The translations under genes were made by a program, and so were the position numbers. Below the pieces are notes generated by a model, which did not search any database, was not told where the DNA came from, and saw only the letters and a program-made list of their open reading frames with translations. Below are positions 1 through 7,662 of a stretch of 34,291 nt of DNA, piece after piece. The first letter of the stretch is position 1. Every line of letters starts with the position of its first letter. Origin of the DNA: a bacterium (lineage in GTDB: Bacteria; Bacillota; Clostridia; Lachnospirales; Lachnospiraceae); the NCBI GenBank assembly GCA_029227655.1, contig JAQYAI010000122.1, positions 1-34,291 of the forward strand, written 5' to 3'.

Positions 1-1106
1 ATGGAAGGGGTCGCTGAGCCAAGGACCACACTGGCATGTTCCAGCCTTGCACGCTCGATTGCCGTCTCTCTGGCATGATATCTTGGCACCTGTTCGCTTT
101 TATAAGCCGATTCATGTTCTTCATCGATGACGATCAGCCCCAGATCAGGAAATGGAGTAAATAATGCTGATCTTGGCCCGATCATCACATCCAGCTTTCC
201 CTCTTTGGCACGCATCATCTGGTCATAACGCTCTCCCGCCGAAAGCCTGGAATTCATGATCGATACCCGGTCTCCAAACTTTCGGTAGAACCGCATCACC
301 GTCTGATAGGTCAGCGCAATTTCCGGAATCAGCACAATGGCCTGCCTGCCTGCTGCCACTACCTTCTGGATCATTTCCATATAAACTTCTGTTTTGCCGC
401 TTCCGGTCACTCCGTACACCAAATAGGTTCCATATTTTTCTTTGTCATAATCTTCGCAGAACGTATCAATTGCCGCCCTTTGCTCTTCTGTGTAAATGAG
501 TTCTTTCTGCTTAAAGTTCCGCTCTTTCACCGGATTACGGTAAACCTGTCTGGATACAATTTCCAGAACTCCCTGCTCTTCCAGTGCTTTTACTACAGGA
601 AGCGTAATATTTAATTTTCTGCTGATCAGTGCGTATTCGATCTCTGCATCATCCAGAAGTGCCGCCATGAGCCTTGCACGCGCCTTCTGGTTCTTGTGCA
701 GATAAAATTCCAGTCTCTCTTTTCCCTCTTCTTCACTTATGATACGCCTGATAATTCTCTCTTCCTTTGCCTGTTCTTCCTTTTTGATTGGAAGGACTGT
801 CTTGAGTGCCTGAATCATCGTCCCGCCATAGTGTGCCTTCATCCACGCTGCCAGCGCTACCAAATGGGATTCTACACCCACGCTCTTTTGAACTGGACGA
901 AGGATCTTTTTCAGTTTTGTTTTCTCATAGTCACAAGTTTCGGAAAATCCCACAATGTATCCATTTTTCTCACGATTGCCCTTTCCAAACGGGACCAGCA
1001 CTTCCATGCCCACTTTAAGTACAGGTTCCAGTACTTCCGGAATCTCATATTGAAAAACTTTATCCACTTTTTCATGTGTAATGTCAATGATCACGTCTGC
1101 ATACAT
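1..1106 (-). CDS. priA: Primosomal protein N' (PriA helicase), N-terminal part
   Basis: PriA is the 3'-to-5' DNA helicase that reloads the replisome at stalled forks. About 368 residues are present; the C-terminal half lies beyond base 1. The start MYADVIIDITHEK leads into the family's 3'-DNA-binding domain, followed by a winged-helix region and the helicase lobe. Visible motifs are Walker A GVTGSGKTEVY, Walker B-type VIDEEHE and motif III GSATPS just before the window edge. The ATG at 1106 matches the usual family start. An in-frame GTG at 1118 (four codons upstream) is possible, and neither has an ideal ribosome site. The gene begins about 18 bases after the murE stop, so it is probably co-transcribed with murE. 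Identity is very secure; the start is less so. Confidence 0.95.
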   Translation of the reverse strand, partial: MYADVIIDITHEKVDKVFQYEIPEVLEPVLKVGMEVLVPFGKGNREKNGYIVGFSETCDYEKTKLKKILRPVQKSVGVESHLVALAAWMKAHYGGTMIQALKTVLPIKKEEQAKEERIIRRIISEEEGKERLEFYLHKNQKARARLMAALLDDAEIEYALISRKLNITLPVVKALEEQGVLEIVSRQVYRNPVKERNFKQKELIYTEEQRAAIDTFCEDYDKEKYGTYLVYGVTGSGKTEVYMEMIQKVVAAGRQAIVLIPEIALTYQTVMRFYRKFGDRVSIMNSRLSAGERYDQMMRAKEGKLDVMIGPRSALFTPFPDLGLIVIDEEHESAYKSEQVPRYHARETAIERARLEHASVVLGSATPS

Positions 1107-1124
1107 CTTATTATCCACGCTTTC

Positions 1125-2645
1125 TCATTCTTGTGTCTTCTCTTTTCTTCCTGTCATCGCTTCCCTCACCAGTTCATGATCGTCCATATAGTAACGGATT
1201 CCCTTGATTTCCTGATATTTCTCATGTCCTTTGCCGGCAATGATGACAATGTCACCGGCCTTTGCCATATTGACAGCTTCAGCCACCGCTTCTCTTCGGT
1301 CTGGTACAATTTTATATTGTCTTTGTCCGTCAATTCCTTCTGCTATTTCCCGTATGATCTTATCCGGGTTTTCATCCCTTGGATTGTCTGTTGTCAATAG
1401 AATAATATCTGCAAATCTTGCGGCAGCTTTCCCCATCTCATATCTCCTGCTTTTAGCCCGGTTTCCTCCACAGCCAAACACCAGAAGAATCCTCTTCGGC
1501 TGATACATGCGAAACGTGAGAAGTACATTCTGAAGACTCATTCCATTGTGCGCGTAATCTATATAGCATGCAATGTTTTTATCGCATTGTATTCGCTCCA
1601 TTCTACCATCTACAGAAACTTCATACAGAACCTGGACCATTTCTCTAAGATCCACTCCCAGACATTGCATCACCAAAAGTGCCGCTAACGCATTATATAC
1701 ATTGAACATTCCTGGCATCTGCAGGCGAAAGAAAAGATCATTCACACGGAAACAAGTCACCGGAACTCCCTCTTCCATCAAAAACTGTATTTGCTCCGCT
1801 TTCAGAATATTGCTCTTCCCAAAGGTGTCCTGTCTCGCGGCACTATCCTGGCAGGTAAACCCATATTTTTTACAAGTCGTACGCCGGAAGATATATCCAA
1901 TTTGAATATCATCCAGATTACCGATCCCGATGTTACACTGATGAAATAATCTGGATTTATAATACCGGTATTCACTCAGACTTGCATGTTCTCCCGGCCC
2001 CACATGGTCTTCCCCCAAATTGGTAAAAACAGCGATATAAAATACAATTCCCTCTACCCGCTTCTGCTTCATCCCCTGTGAGGAAACCTCCATAACTGCG
2101 TATTCACAGCCTTTTCTTTTCATTTTATCAAAATACTCCTGAATGGTAAAGGCATCCGGAGTGGTATTCCTTGTGGAAATCCATTCTTCTCCATCATAAA
2201 TTCCAAGAGTTCCTATGAGTCCTGCCTTATTTCCGGCTGCTTCGAGCATCTGATGGATCATGACCGCAACCGTTGTTTTTCCTTTTGTTCCTGTAATTCC
2301 AATAATCTTTAAAGCTTCCGCCGGATGCCCAAAATAATTCGCCGCCATAACAGCATAAGCTTCTCTGGTATCCCGCACAAATACCACCGTCACATCATCC
2401 GGAAACTCCAAAAGATTTCCATGTTTTCCCATTTTTTCAATAACAAAAGCTTTGGCTCCTCTTTCATGTGCTTCTTCCATAAAGTCATGTCCATCCATTT
2501 TCTGCCCGTCCATACAGACGAACACATCTCCATATTCCACTCTTTTCGAATGACATGTAATTCCTTTTATCTCGATTTTTTTTAAGGATATGACCTCTTG
2601 GAGCACCACATACTTCAGTCCATTTAGCAACGAATGCAGATTCAT
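1125..2645 (-). CDS. murE: MurE: UDP-MurNAc-L-Ala-D-Glu ligase, meso-DAP type
   Basis: Cytoplasmic Mur ligase that adds the third residue of the peptidoglycan stem peptide using ATP. With the start at 2645 it has 506 residues. Three Mur domains are visible: N-terminal uridine-binding, the central ATPase with GTKGKTT at 119-125, and the C-terminal domain. The C-terminal domain carries DNPR at 420-423 and GKGHE at 471-475, the motifs that recognise meso-diaminopimelate in known MurE enzymes. Lys230 sits at the position of the carbamylated lysine. The start at 2645 was chosen over upstream ATGs at 2666 and 2657 because GAGG lies 6 bases before it. A terminator separates it from the paralogue upstream, and priA follows closely. 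Probably the housekeeping MurE, but the rest of the genome is not visible. Confidence 0.9.
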   Translation of the reverse strand: MNLHSLLNGLKYVVLQEVISLKKIEIKGITCHSKRVEYGDVFVCMDGQKMDGHDFMEEAHERGAKAFVIEKMGKHGNLLEFPDDVTVVFVRDTREAYAVMAANYFGHPAEALKIIGITGTKGKTTVAVMIHQMLEAAGNKAGLIGTLGIYDGEEWISTRNTTPDAFTIQEYFDKMKRKGCEYAVMEVSSQGMKQKRVEGIVFYIAVFTNLGEDHVGPGEHASLSEYRYYKSRLFHQCNIGIGNLDDIQIGYIFRRTTCKKYGFTCQDSAARQDTFGKSNILKAEQIQFLMEEGVPVTCFRVNDLFFRLQMPGMFNVYNALAALLVMQCLGVDLREMVQVLYEVSVDGRMERIQCDKNIACYIDYAHNGMSLQNVLLTFRMYQPKRILLVFGCGGNRAKSRRYEMGKAAARFADIILLTTDNPRDENPDKIIREIAEGIDGQRQYKIVPDRREAVAEAVNMAKAGDIVIIAGKGHEKYQEIKGIRYYMDDHELVREAMTGRKEKTQE

Positions 2646-2684
2646 AGTTTCCCTCATTTCATACATTCACTACTTTATTGTATG

Positions 2685-2723
2685 AAAAAGGAAACAGGAA
2701 GTGTCATGACACACCCCCTGTTT
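2685..2723 (-). terminator. Terminator after the second murE-like gene
   Basis: On the minus strand a 13-bp stem (two G-U pairs) at 2692-2704 and 2711-2723, with a 6-base loop, is followed by CCTTTTTC. It ends the three-gene ligase/racemase unit before murE. Confidence 0.8.
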
Positions 2724-2732
2724 ACCAGCCTT

Positions 2733-4250
2733 TTATATTTGCGCCTGATCATATTTTTCCAGACACTCTTTTACCTGTTCCACATCTGATTTATATGGAA
2801 CCTTTTTATTCCCATACTTTATCCAGCGTTCATTTCCTTTCCCCATGATCAGAAATACGGTCTTTCCCTCCGCTTCTTCCATGGCAAGCCGGATTGCTTC
2901 TGCTCTGTCTTCCACGATCTTATATGGACACTTCTTCGCCTCCACATAAACTGCGATCTGCTTACAGATATCCAGAACTTCTTCTCCTGCTGGATCATCT
3001 GCAGTCAGATAAATCATATCTGCATTTTCTCCTGCTACTTCCCCCATATCTCTTCTGCGGGTAATCGCTTTATTGCCAGGCGAACCGAACACTGCAACAA
3101 TCTTGTAATCCGAATACTCATCCTTTGTAGATGCGAATAATTTTTCATAGCTTAGCTTATTATGTGCAAAATCAACAATTGCCACTCTCTTCTTATCCTT
3201 ACTGCTGTACAGTTCCATTCTTCCACCGGAACGGGCACGATATAATCCGCTCTTCATATAAGGAACAGGAATTCCAAGAAGCATTGCTGCGCCAATCACG
3301 GCCAGCGCATTTTCCACATTGAACAGACCCGGCATGGTCAGCCGGAATTCTTCATCAAATTCTGCAGTCTTTACCCGAAAAACGGTCTCATGACCATCTT
3401 TTTGAATCTCATAGGCATACACATCTGCATCCGGTTCCAGGGTACTGAATGTCAACATCCGTTCACATTCTTTTGCCGCATCTATGATTCGGTCCGCAAA
3501 ATCTGCGTCTTTATTGACTACTGCATATTTCGTCTGACGGAACAACAATAATTTCGATGCAAAATAATCGTCAAAATCCGGATGTTCAATCGGGCTGATA
3601 TGATCCTCTGAAATATTGAGAAAAATTCCAACATCCATCTTCATGTTATTTACACGTCCATACTTCAATGCCTGCGAAGACACTTCCATTTGGGCAAAGG
3701 TAATTCCGCTCTCTACCGCATGGCGAAAATGTTCCTGAAGCTCTACTGCTTCCGGAGTAGTAAGGCTCGATTCCTCTCGGATGACACCATCATAAATGTC
3801 AATGGAAGAAATCAGTGCACTTTCTTTTCCGCCAGTCGCTTTCATATAATCATCCACTATTGCCTTCATATAATACGCGGAAGTAGATTTGCCTTTGGTT
3901 CCCCCGATTCCCACAATCGTAAGGTCTTTCCATGGTGCATTGTTAAACTTTTCTGCCAGAGGCGGCATTGCTTTACGAATATCATCTACAAGAAAATAAG
4001 GCACATTCGTCATAGTATCATATTTCTTTTCACTGACATAAGCAATGGCGCCCTTCTTGATAGCCTCATTCAGATATTCCACTTTAAAAGCAGCACCTTT
4101 ACAGATAAACAAAGTTCCTTCTACGACTTTCTTGGAGTCAAATGTCAGGTATTCCACCGTCTGATCATCCGCATCCTTGGAATAAAATTCCTTCATCATA
4201 CGCTGATTCTGTAAAAGTAATGCATATTCCTTTAAATTGTATTTCTTCAT
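2733..4250 (-). CDS. MurE-like ligase paralogue without the DAP motif
   Basis: Mur ligase family protein of 505 residues, full MurE length, and the second such gene in this window. The N-terminal domain has TFDSKKV at 36-42. The ATPase core has GGTKGKST at 116-123, and Lys233 matches the carbamylated lysine. The DNPR substrate motif is replaced by DDPA at 418-421, and GKGHE by GKGNE at 470-474. In known MurE enzymes the Arg of DNPR contacts the second carboxylate of meso-DAP; lysine-type enzymes have motifs such as DNPA or DDPN. The acceptor amino acid is therefore probably not meso-DAP. L-Lys, another diamino acid or an unrelated substrate are open possibilities. It is the last gene of a unit with an aspartate racemase and a D-aspartate-ligase-like enzyme, 21 bases after the racemase. 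The Mur ligase fold is certain; the substrate is not. Confidence 0.88.
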   Translation of the reverse strand: MKKYNLKEYALLLQNQRMMKEFYSKDADDQTVEYLTFDSKKVVEGTLFICKGAAFKVEYLNEAIKKGAIAYVSEKKYDTMTNVPYFLVDDIRKAMPPLAEKFNNAPWKDLTIVGIGGTKGKSTSAYYMKAIVDDYMKATGGKESALISSIDIYDGVIREESSLTTPEAVELQEHFRHAVESGITFAQMEVSSQALKYGRVNNMKMDVGIFLNISEDHISPIEHPDFDDYFASKLLLFRQTKYAVVNKDADFADRIIDAAKECERMLTFSTLEPDADVYAYEIQKDGHETVFRVKTAEFDEEFRLTMPGLFNVENALAVIGAAMLLGIPVPYMKSGLYRARSGGRMELYSSKDKKRVAIVDFAHNKLSYEKLFASTKDEYSDYKIVAVFGSPGNKAITRRRDMGEVAGENADMIYLTADDPAGEEVLDICKQIAVYVEAKKCPYKIVEDRAEAIRLAMEEAEGKTVFLIMGKGNERWIKYGNKKVPYKSDVEQVKECLEKYDQAQI

Positions 4251-4271
4251 CTGTGATTCTTCCTCTTCTTT

Positions 4272-4973
4272 CTATCCCAGATATTTTGCTCCGGAACGGA
4301 TGATTGCTTCCCTTACCAGCACATCCATTGCATCGACACAGTTCAGCGGCACCTGATAATATTCTTTAAATACCGAAATCTCTGTACATGCCAGAATAAC
4401 TGCATCGCAGCCTTTTTCCATTAATTCATCGTAAGTACGCATAAATTTCTTTCTGTCGCCGGTTTTACCACCCTTGATATCATCATAAATCAGTGACATA
4501 ACATCCTTCTGTCTTTCTGTTCCTGGCTGGATAGGTGTAATCCCATAGCGTTCACAGGCCTTGTGATAAGTCCCCGCCTGAATCGTTCCGTCTGTTCCCA
4601 TGATTCCAATTTTCTTTGTGTCCGGCCAGTTCTTCTTCACATGGCGTACGCTCTCTTCCACCATATGAATAATCGGGACTTTGGTCGCCGCCTGAATCTC
4701 ATCATAAAAATAATGAGAAGTATTACACGGAATCGCAATATTCGAAACGCCCAACATTTCCAGACTGCGTGCATCTTCTGTCAGAGCTTTGATCAGAGCG
4801 TCTTTATTCCCTGTTAAAATAGCCTGTGTTCTGTCCGGCATTGTAGCATGACTTAAAATAATTGTATCAATGTGTTCCTGATCATGCTCTGCCTTTGTTC
4901 TTGCGATCAGACGTGCATAGAAAAAACTGGTTGCCTCTGGTCCCATTCCACCGATAATCCCTAATTTTTTCAA
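4272..4973 (-). CDS. Aspartate/glutamate racemase family protein
   Basis: PLP-independent amino-acid racemase of 233 residues. The start KKLGIIGGMGPEAT is typical of aspartate racemases. The paired catalytic cysteines are visible in IPCNTSHYF (about residue 83) and LACTEIS (about residue 196). Such enzymes deprotonate and reprotonate C-alpha using two cysteines and need no cofactor. Glutamate racemase (MurI) is possible in principle, but the GGMGPEAT opening favours the aspartate branch. It lies 17 bases after the ATP-grasp ligase and 21 before the MurE paralogue, within one promoter-terminator unit. This suggests that it supplies D-aspartate (or another D-amino acid) to the neighbouring ligase. 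The same pairing of racemase and D-Asp ligase is known in Enterococcus faecium cell-wall synthesis. Confidence 0.9.
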   Translation of the reverse strand: MKKLGIIGGMGPEATSFFYARLIARTKAEHDQEHIDTIILSHATMPDRTQAILTGNKDALIKALTEDARSLEMLGVSNIAIPCNTSHYFYDEIQAATKVPIIHMVEESVRHVKKNWPDTKKIGIMGTDGTIQAGTYHKACERYGITPIQPGTERQKDVMSLIYDDIKGGKTGDRKKFMRTYDELMEKGCDAVILACTEISVFKEYYQVPLNCVDAMDVLVREAIIRSGAKYLG

Positions 4974-4990
4974 AATACTCCCCCTTTTTG

Positions 4991-6205
4991 TTAACTATAA
5001 TACTTTTTAAATTTCACAAAATGGCTGAAGTAGGTCCGCAAAAGACCATACAACCGTTTCGGTGCCAAGTCTCCCTTCATAAATACTGGATTGACAACCT
5101 TCTTTTCCTTCAGTAATCTTCGCATCTTTTCCTGATTTTCCGGTTCTTTTACATATTTCAATGCAACACGCTTTGGTACTACCATCCAGAGATGCTCATT
5201 CTTTGCCAGTTCAAATTCTCTATCTTTACCGTAGACATATTCTTCTACCACATATTTTGCCACATTATAGCCAGAGCCTGTCACATAAAAATTACTTCTT
5301 CCCTGACGTGTATTGATTTCAAAGAATTTGTATTTTCCATCTCTTTTGTCAAACTTGATGTCGCAGTTAGAAAATCCAACATAGCGCATATCTTCCAGAA
5401 GATTTTTCACACGAAGCATCAGTTCTTCATTCGGCTCTGTAATGATGAGTGCATGATTTCCAAGTCCATGCGGTGTATGTTCCTCCAAAAGAACATGTCC
5501 AAGACACATCATCTTGACTTTACCATTCTTGTCGGAATAAGAGGTCAGAACCGCCATATTCTCATCATTTCCCGGAATCATATCCTGAATGATCATCTTA
5601 TCCGGATATCCGGCCGCATAGGTATCTGTAATCGCCTGGTTCAACTCTTCTCTGCTGTTTACAATAAAGACCTTCTTCTGCGTCGGAAATGGATGTTCCC
5701 AGTAGTGTGTGCTTTCTGTCGGCTTTAATACCACCGGGTATGGAAAATTCATTTCAAAATCCAGTCCCATAGACGGATCATAAATAATCGTTCCAGGATA
5801 ATCTACACCATGTTTGTCACATAATTGATAGAAATTATCCTTTCTCTGGAGATATTCCATCAATTCATAGTTCGGATAAGGTGCAATGACATTCGCTCCC
5901 AGCTTGTCCCTATTTCGCATGATCTGGGCTGCATAGCCATCACTTGCCGCCATCAGAATAATCTTCTTATCTTTATGTTCCTCTGCAAATCTTCCAATTC
6001 TTTCCAGAAAATATTCATCTGTATCAATCCTTGAATTATGCTCATAAATCGTAATCTTACTATGGTAACTCGGTCCTGACGGAAATTTTCCAAAAACATA
6101 TGTTTTTACCTGATATTCTTCGTAAAATGCACGCGCAATACTATATGTGTTAATATCCCCGCCCAGTACAGCCGGGATAAATTCTCTCTCTTTAAATTCC
6201 AACAT
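4991..6205 (-). CDS. ATP-grasp ligase resembling D-aspartate ligase (Asl)
   Basis: ATP-grasp carboxylate-amine ligase of 404 residues. Recognisable segments, from memory of the E. faecium D-aspartate ligase Asl_fm, are the opening EFIPAVLGGDINTYSIAR, the ATP-binding VVLKPTES, MIIQDMIPGNDENM, MMCLGHVLLEEHTP and the Mg-binding FFEINTRQGRSNFY near residue 297. Asl_fm activates the beta-carboxylate of D-Asp and attaches it to the side-chain amine of the third stem-peptide residue. There is no signal peptide, so it is cytoplasmic like precursor-modifying enzymes. It is the first gene of a unit with a racemase and a MurE paralogue. The ATG follows AAAGGAG by about 12 bases, a longer gap than usual. 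The ATP-grasp family is secure; D-Asp as substrate is inferred from similarity and context. Confidence 0.85.
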   Translation of the reverse strand: MLEFKEREFIPAVLGGDINTYSIARAFYEEYQVKTYVFGKFPSGPSYHSKITIYEHNSRIDTDEYFLERIGRFAEEHKDKKIILMAASDGYAAQIMRNRDKLGANVIAPYPNYELMEYLQRKDNFYQLCDKHGVDYPGTIIYDPSMGLDFEMNFPYPVVLKPTESTHYWEHPFPTQKKVFIVNSREELNQAITDTYAAGYPDKMIIQDMIPGNDENMAVLTSYSDKNGKVKMMCLGHVLLEEHTPHGLGNHALIITEPNEELMLRVKNLLEDMRYVGFSNCDIKFDKRDGKYKFFEINTRQGRSNFYVTGSGYNVAKYVVEEYVYGKDREFELAKNEHLWMVVPKRVALKYVKEPENQEKMRRLLKEKKVVNPVFMKGDLAPKRLYGLLRTYFSHFVKFKKYYS

Positions 6206-6242
6206 GCTAAGAGCACGCTCCTTTCTTCTGCTTTCTCATGTT

Positions 6243-6262
6243 GCATCACCATATTATGATGC
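6243..6262 (-). repeat. Small hairpin in the ligase operon leader
   Basis: GCATCA and TGATGC form a 6-bp stem with an 8-base loop in the roughly 80-base leader between the promoter and the ligase start. Its role is unknown; it is too small to be a riboswitch alone. Confidence 0.4.
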
Positions 6263-6294
6263 CTACGGATTTCTCCGCGTTTTACGCTCCCGAT

Positions 6295-6324
6295 ATTATA
6301 ACGCAACTATTTCAGGTGTGTCAA
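6295..6324 (-). promoter_or_regulatory. Sigma-A promoter of the ligase-racemase-MurE unit
   Basis: Perfect consensus boxes on the minus strand: TTGACA (6319-6324), an 18-base spacer and TATAAT (6295-6300). It lies 14 bases past the dinB stop and drives the ligase, racemase and MurE paralogue. The consensus match suggests strong, housekeeping-level expression. Confidence 0.88.
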
Positions 6325-6337
6325 GAAATGGCGGATA

Positions 6338-7564
6338 CTAATCTTCTTTCTTCTGATCTGTTCCTCTCATGATTGCACATTCCCCGTATTTTTGCTTCAT
6401 CCGTTCCATGACCCGACTCATTTTCTGATGCTTTTCCTTCTTTTCCTTTTCCGCCTTCGCCCGCTCCATCATGGGCTGTACATCAAAGATGGTAAGCTGC
6501 TGCGGCTCATCTTCCTCTACCAGTTTGGCGGTCCGGATACCAAGCAGACGTATCGGATTCTTGTTCCAAAGCTCATCGAACAGCAGACATGCTTCCTCAT
6601 AAATCACTTTATCCGAATCGGTAGCTCTTGGAAGCTGCTTCTGATGAGAAACATTCTGAAAGGTATGATACCGTATTTCTACACTGAGCATACTCGCCTT
6701 CTGACCAGATTTTTGAAGTCGTTCTCCTACTTTTTCGGCAAGATACCGAAGGACTTTCTTCGCCTCTTCTTCTTTCATCACATCCTTAGCCAGGGTGGTA
6801 GAATTCCCGATTCCTTTCGCAGCCCTTTCCTCTGCCTGCACTTCGGATTCATCCAGTCCATTTGCAAATTCCCAGAGCGTTCTTCCATGACTCTTTAAAT
6901 GCAGCTCAAGGAGCGCCGGATCTGTCTGTGCCAGATCTCCGATGGTATGAATCTCCAGCTTTTTCAAAATTTCCACACTGGATTTGCCCGCCATATAAAG
7001 TTCTCCTACCGGAAGGGGCCACATTTTTTCCTGTATCTCTTCGGGAAACAGGGTATGTATCCGATTCGGCTTTTCAAAATCCGATGCCATCTTCGCCAGA
7101 AGCTTATTGCTTGAAATCCCTATATTGACCGTAAACCCAAACTTTTCATATACTTTCTGCTTGATCTCAAGCGCAGCGTCAACAGGAGATGGGAATTTCC
7201 ATGCAATTCCGGTAAAATCCATAAAGCATTCGTCTACACTGACCTGCTCAATATCAGAAGTGTATGTATGCAGAAATTCCATCAGCCTTCTGCTATACTC
7301 CCGGTACATGTTGTGATCCGGTGGTTCCATGTGAAGATTCGGACATTTCTTCAACGCATTCACCACAGGTTCTCCTGTCTTCACACCATATCTCTTTGCT
7401 GGAATTGATTTTGCAAGCACCACGCCGTGCCTGGACTCTTTGTCTCCTCCAATGATAGCAGGAATTTCACGGATATCAATCTCTGCTCCATTTTTCAGCA
7501 TTTCTACCGCAGTCCAGCTTAAAAAAGCGGAATTTACATCAATATGGAAAATGATTTTTTGCAT
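6338..7564 (-). CDS. dinB: DNA polymerase IV (Y-family translesion polymerase)
   Basis: Low-fidelity polymerase that bypasses damaged template bases; 408 residues, a little longer than E. coli DinB (351). Catalytic acidic residues are Asp9 in HIDVNSAF and Asp111-Glu112 in SVDECFMDFTG, and Phe14 sits at the steric-gate position. A helix-hairpin-helix thumb segment and the little-finger domain follow. QLTIFD near residue 360 is a beta-clamp binding motif, followed by a charged Lys/Glu-rich tail. The start is supported by AAAGGAGGTG 6 bases upstream. No clostridial LexA box is visible upstream. The gene stands alone between gap and the ligase operon. Confidence 0.95.
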   Translation of the reverse strand: MQKIIFHIDVNSAFLSWTAVEMLKNGAEIDIREIPAIIGGDKESRHGVVLAKSIPAKRYGVKTGEPVVNALKKCPNLHMEPPDHNMYREYSRRLMEFLHTYTSDIEQVSVDECFMDFTGIAWKFPSPVDAALEIKQKVYEKFGFTVNIGISSNKLLAKMASDFEKPNRIHTLFPEEIQEKMWPLPVGELYMAGKSSVEILKKLEIHTIGDLAQTDPALLELHLKSHGRTLWEFANGLDESEVQAEERAAKGIGNSTTLAKDVMKEEEAKKVLRYLAEKVGERLQKSGQKASMLSVEIRYHTFQNVSHQKQLPRATDSDKVIYEEACLLFDELWNKNPIRLLGIRTAKLVEEDEPQQLTIFDVQPMMERAKAEKEKKEKHQKMSRVMERMKQKYGECAIMRGTDQKKED

Positions 7565-7597
7565 ACCACACCTCCTTTCCCTTTTCTCATATTTTCT

Positions 7598-7626
7598 ATG
7601 ATAACGTTTTTAGCGCCAGTACACAA
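7598..7626 (-). promoter_or_regulatory. Candidate dinB promoter
   Basis: TTGTGT (7621-7626), a 17-base spacer and TATCAT (7598-7603) on the minus strand, about 34 bases upstream of dinB. The -35 box lies in the loop of the 7610-7640 inverted repeat. Moderate match to consensus. Confidence 0.5.
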
Positions 7627-7640
7627 GGCACTGGCGCTAA
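7610..7640. repeat. 11-bp perfect inverted repeat between gap and dinB
   Basis: TAGCGCCAGT and its complement, extended by one T-A pair, form a GC-rich 11-bp stem with a 9-base loop. On the minus strand, downstream of gap, it is followed by AAAAACG rather than a U-run, so it is not a standard terminator. It could cap the 3' end of gap mRNA or act as an operator at the overlapping dinB promoter. Confidence 0.75.
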
Positions 7641-7662
7641 TTTCAAAGCTCACTTTTTGTTC

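Noticed and set aside
696-1400. Long plus-strand open frame across priA and murE
   Set aside because: It lies opposite two clear genes, has Phe/His/Cys-rich low-complexity content and no ribosome site; a shadow frame.
1125-4250. Recent tandem duplication of murE
   Set aside because: The two proteins differ throughout and have different substrate motifs and separate transcription signals, so they are old paralogues rather than a recent copy.
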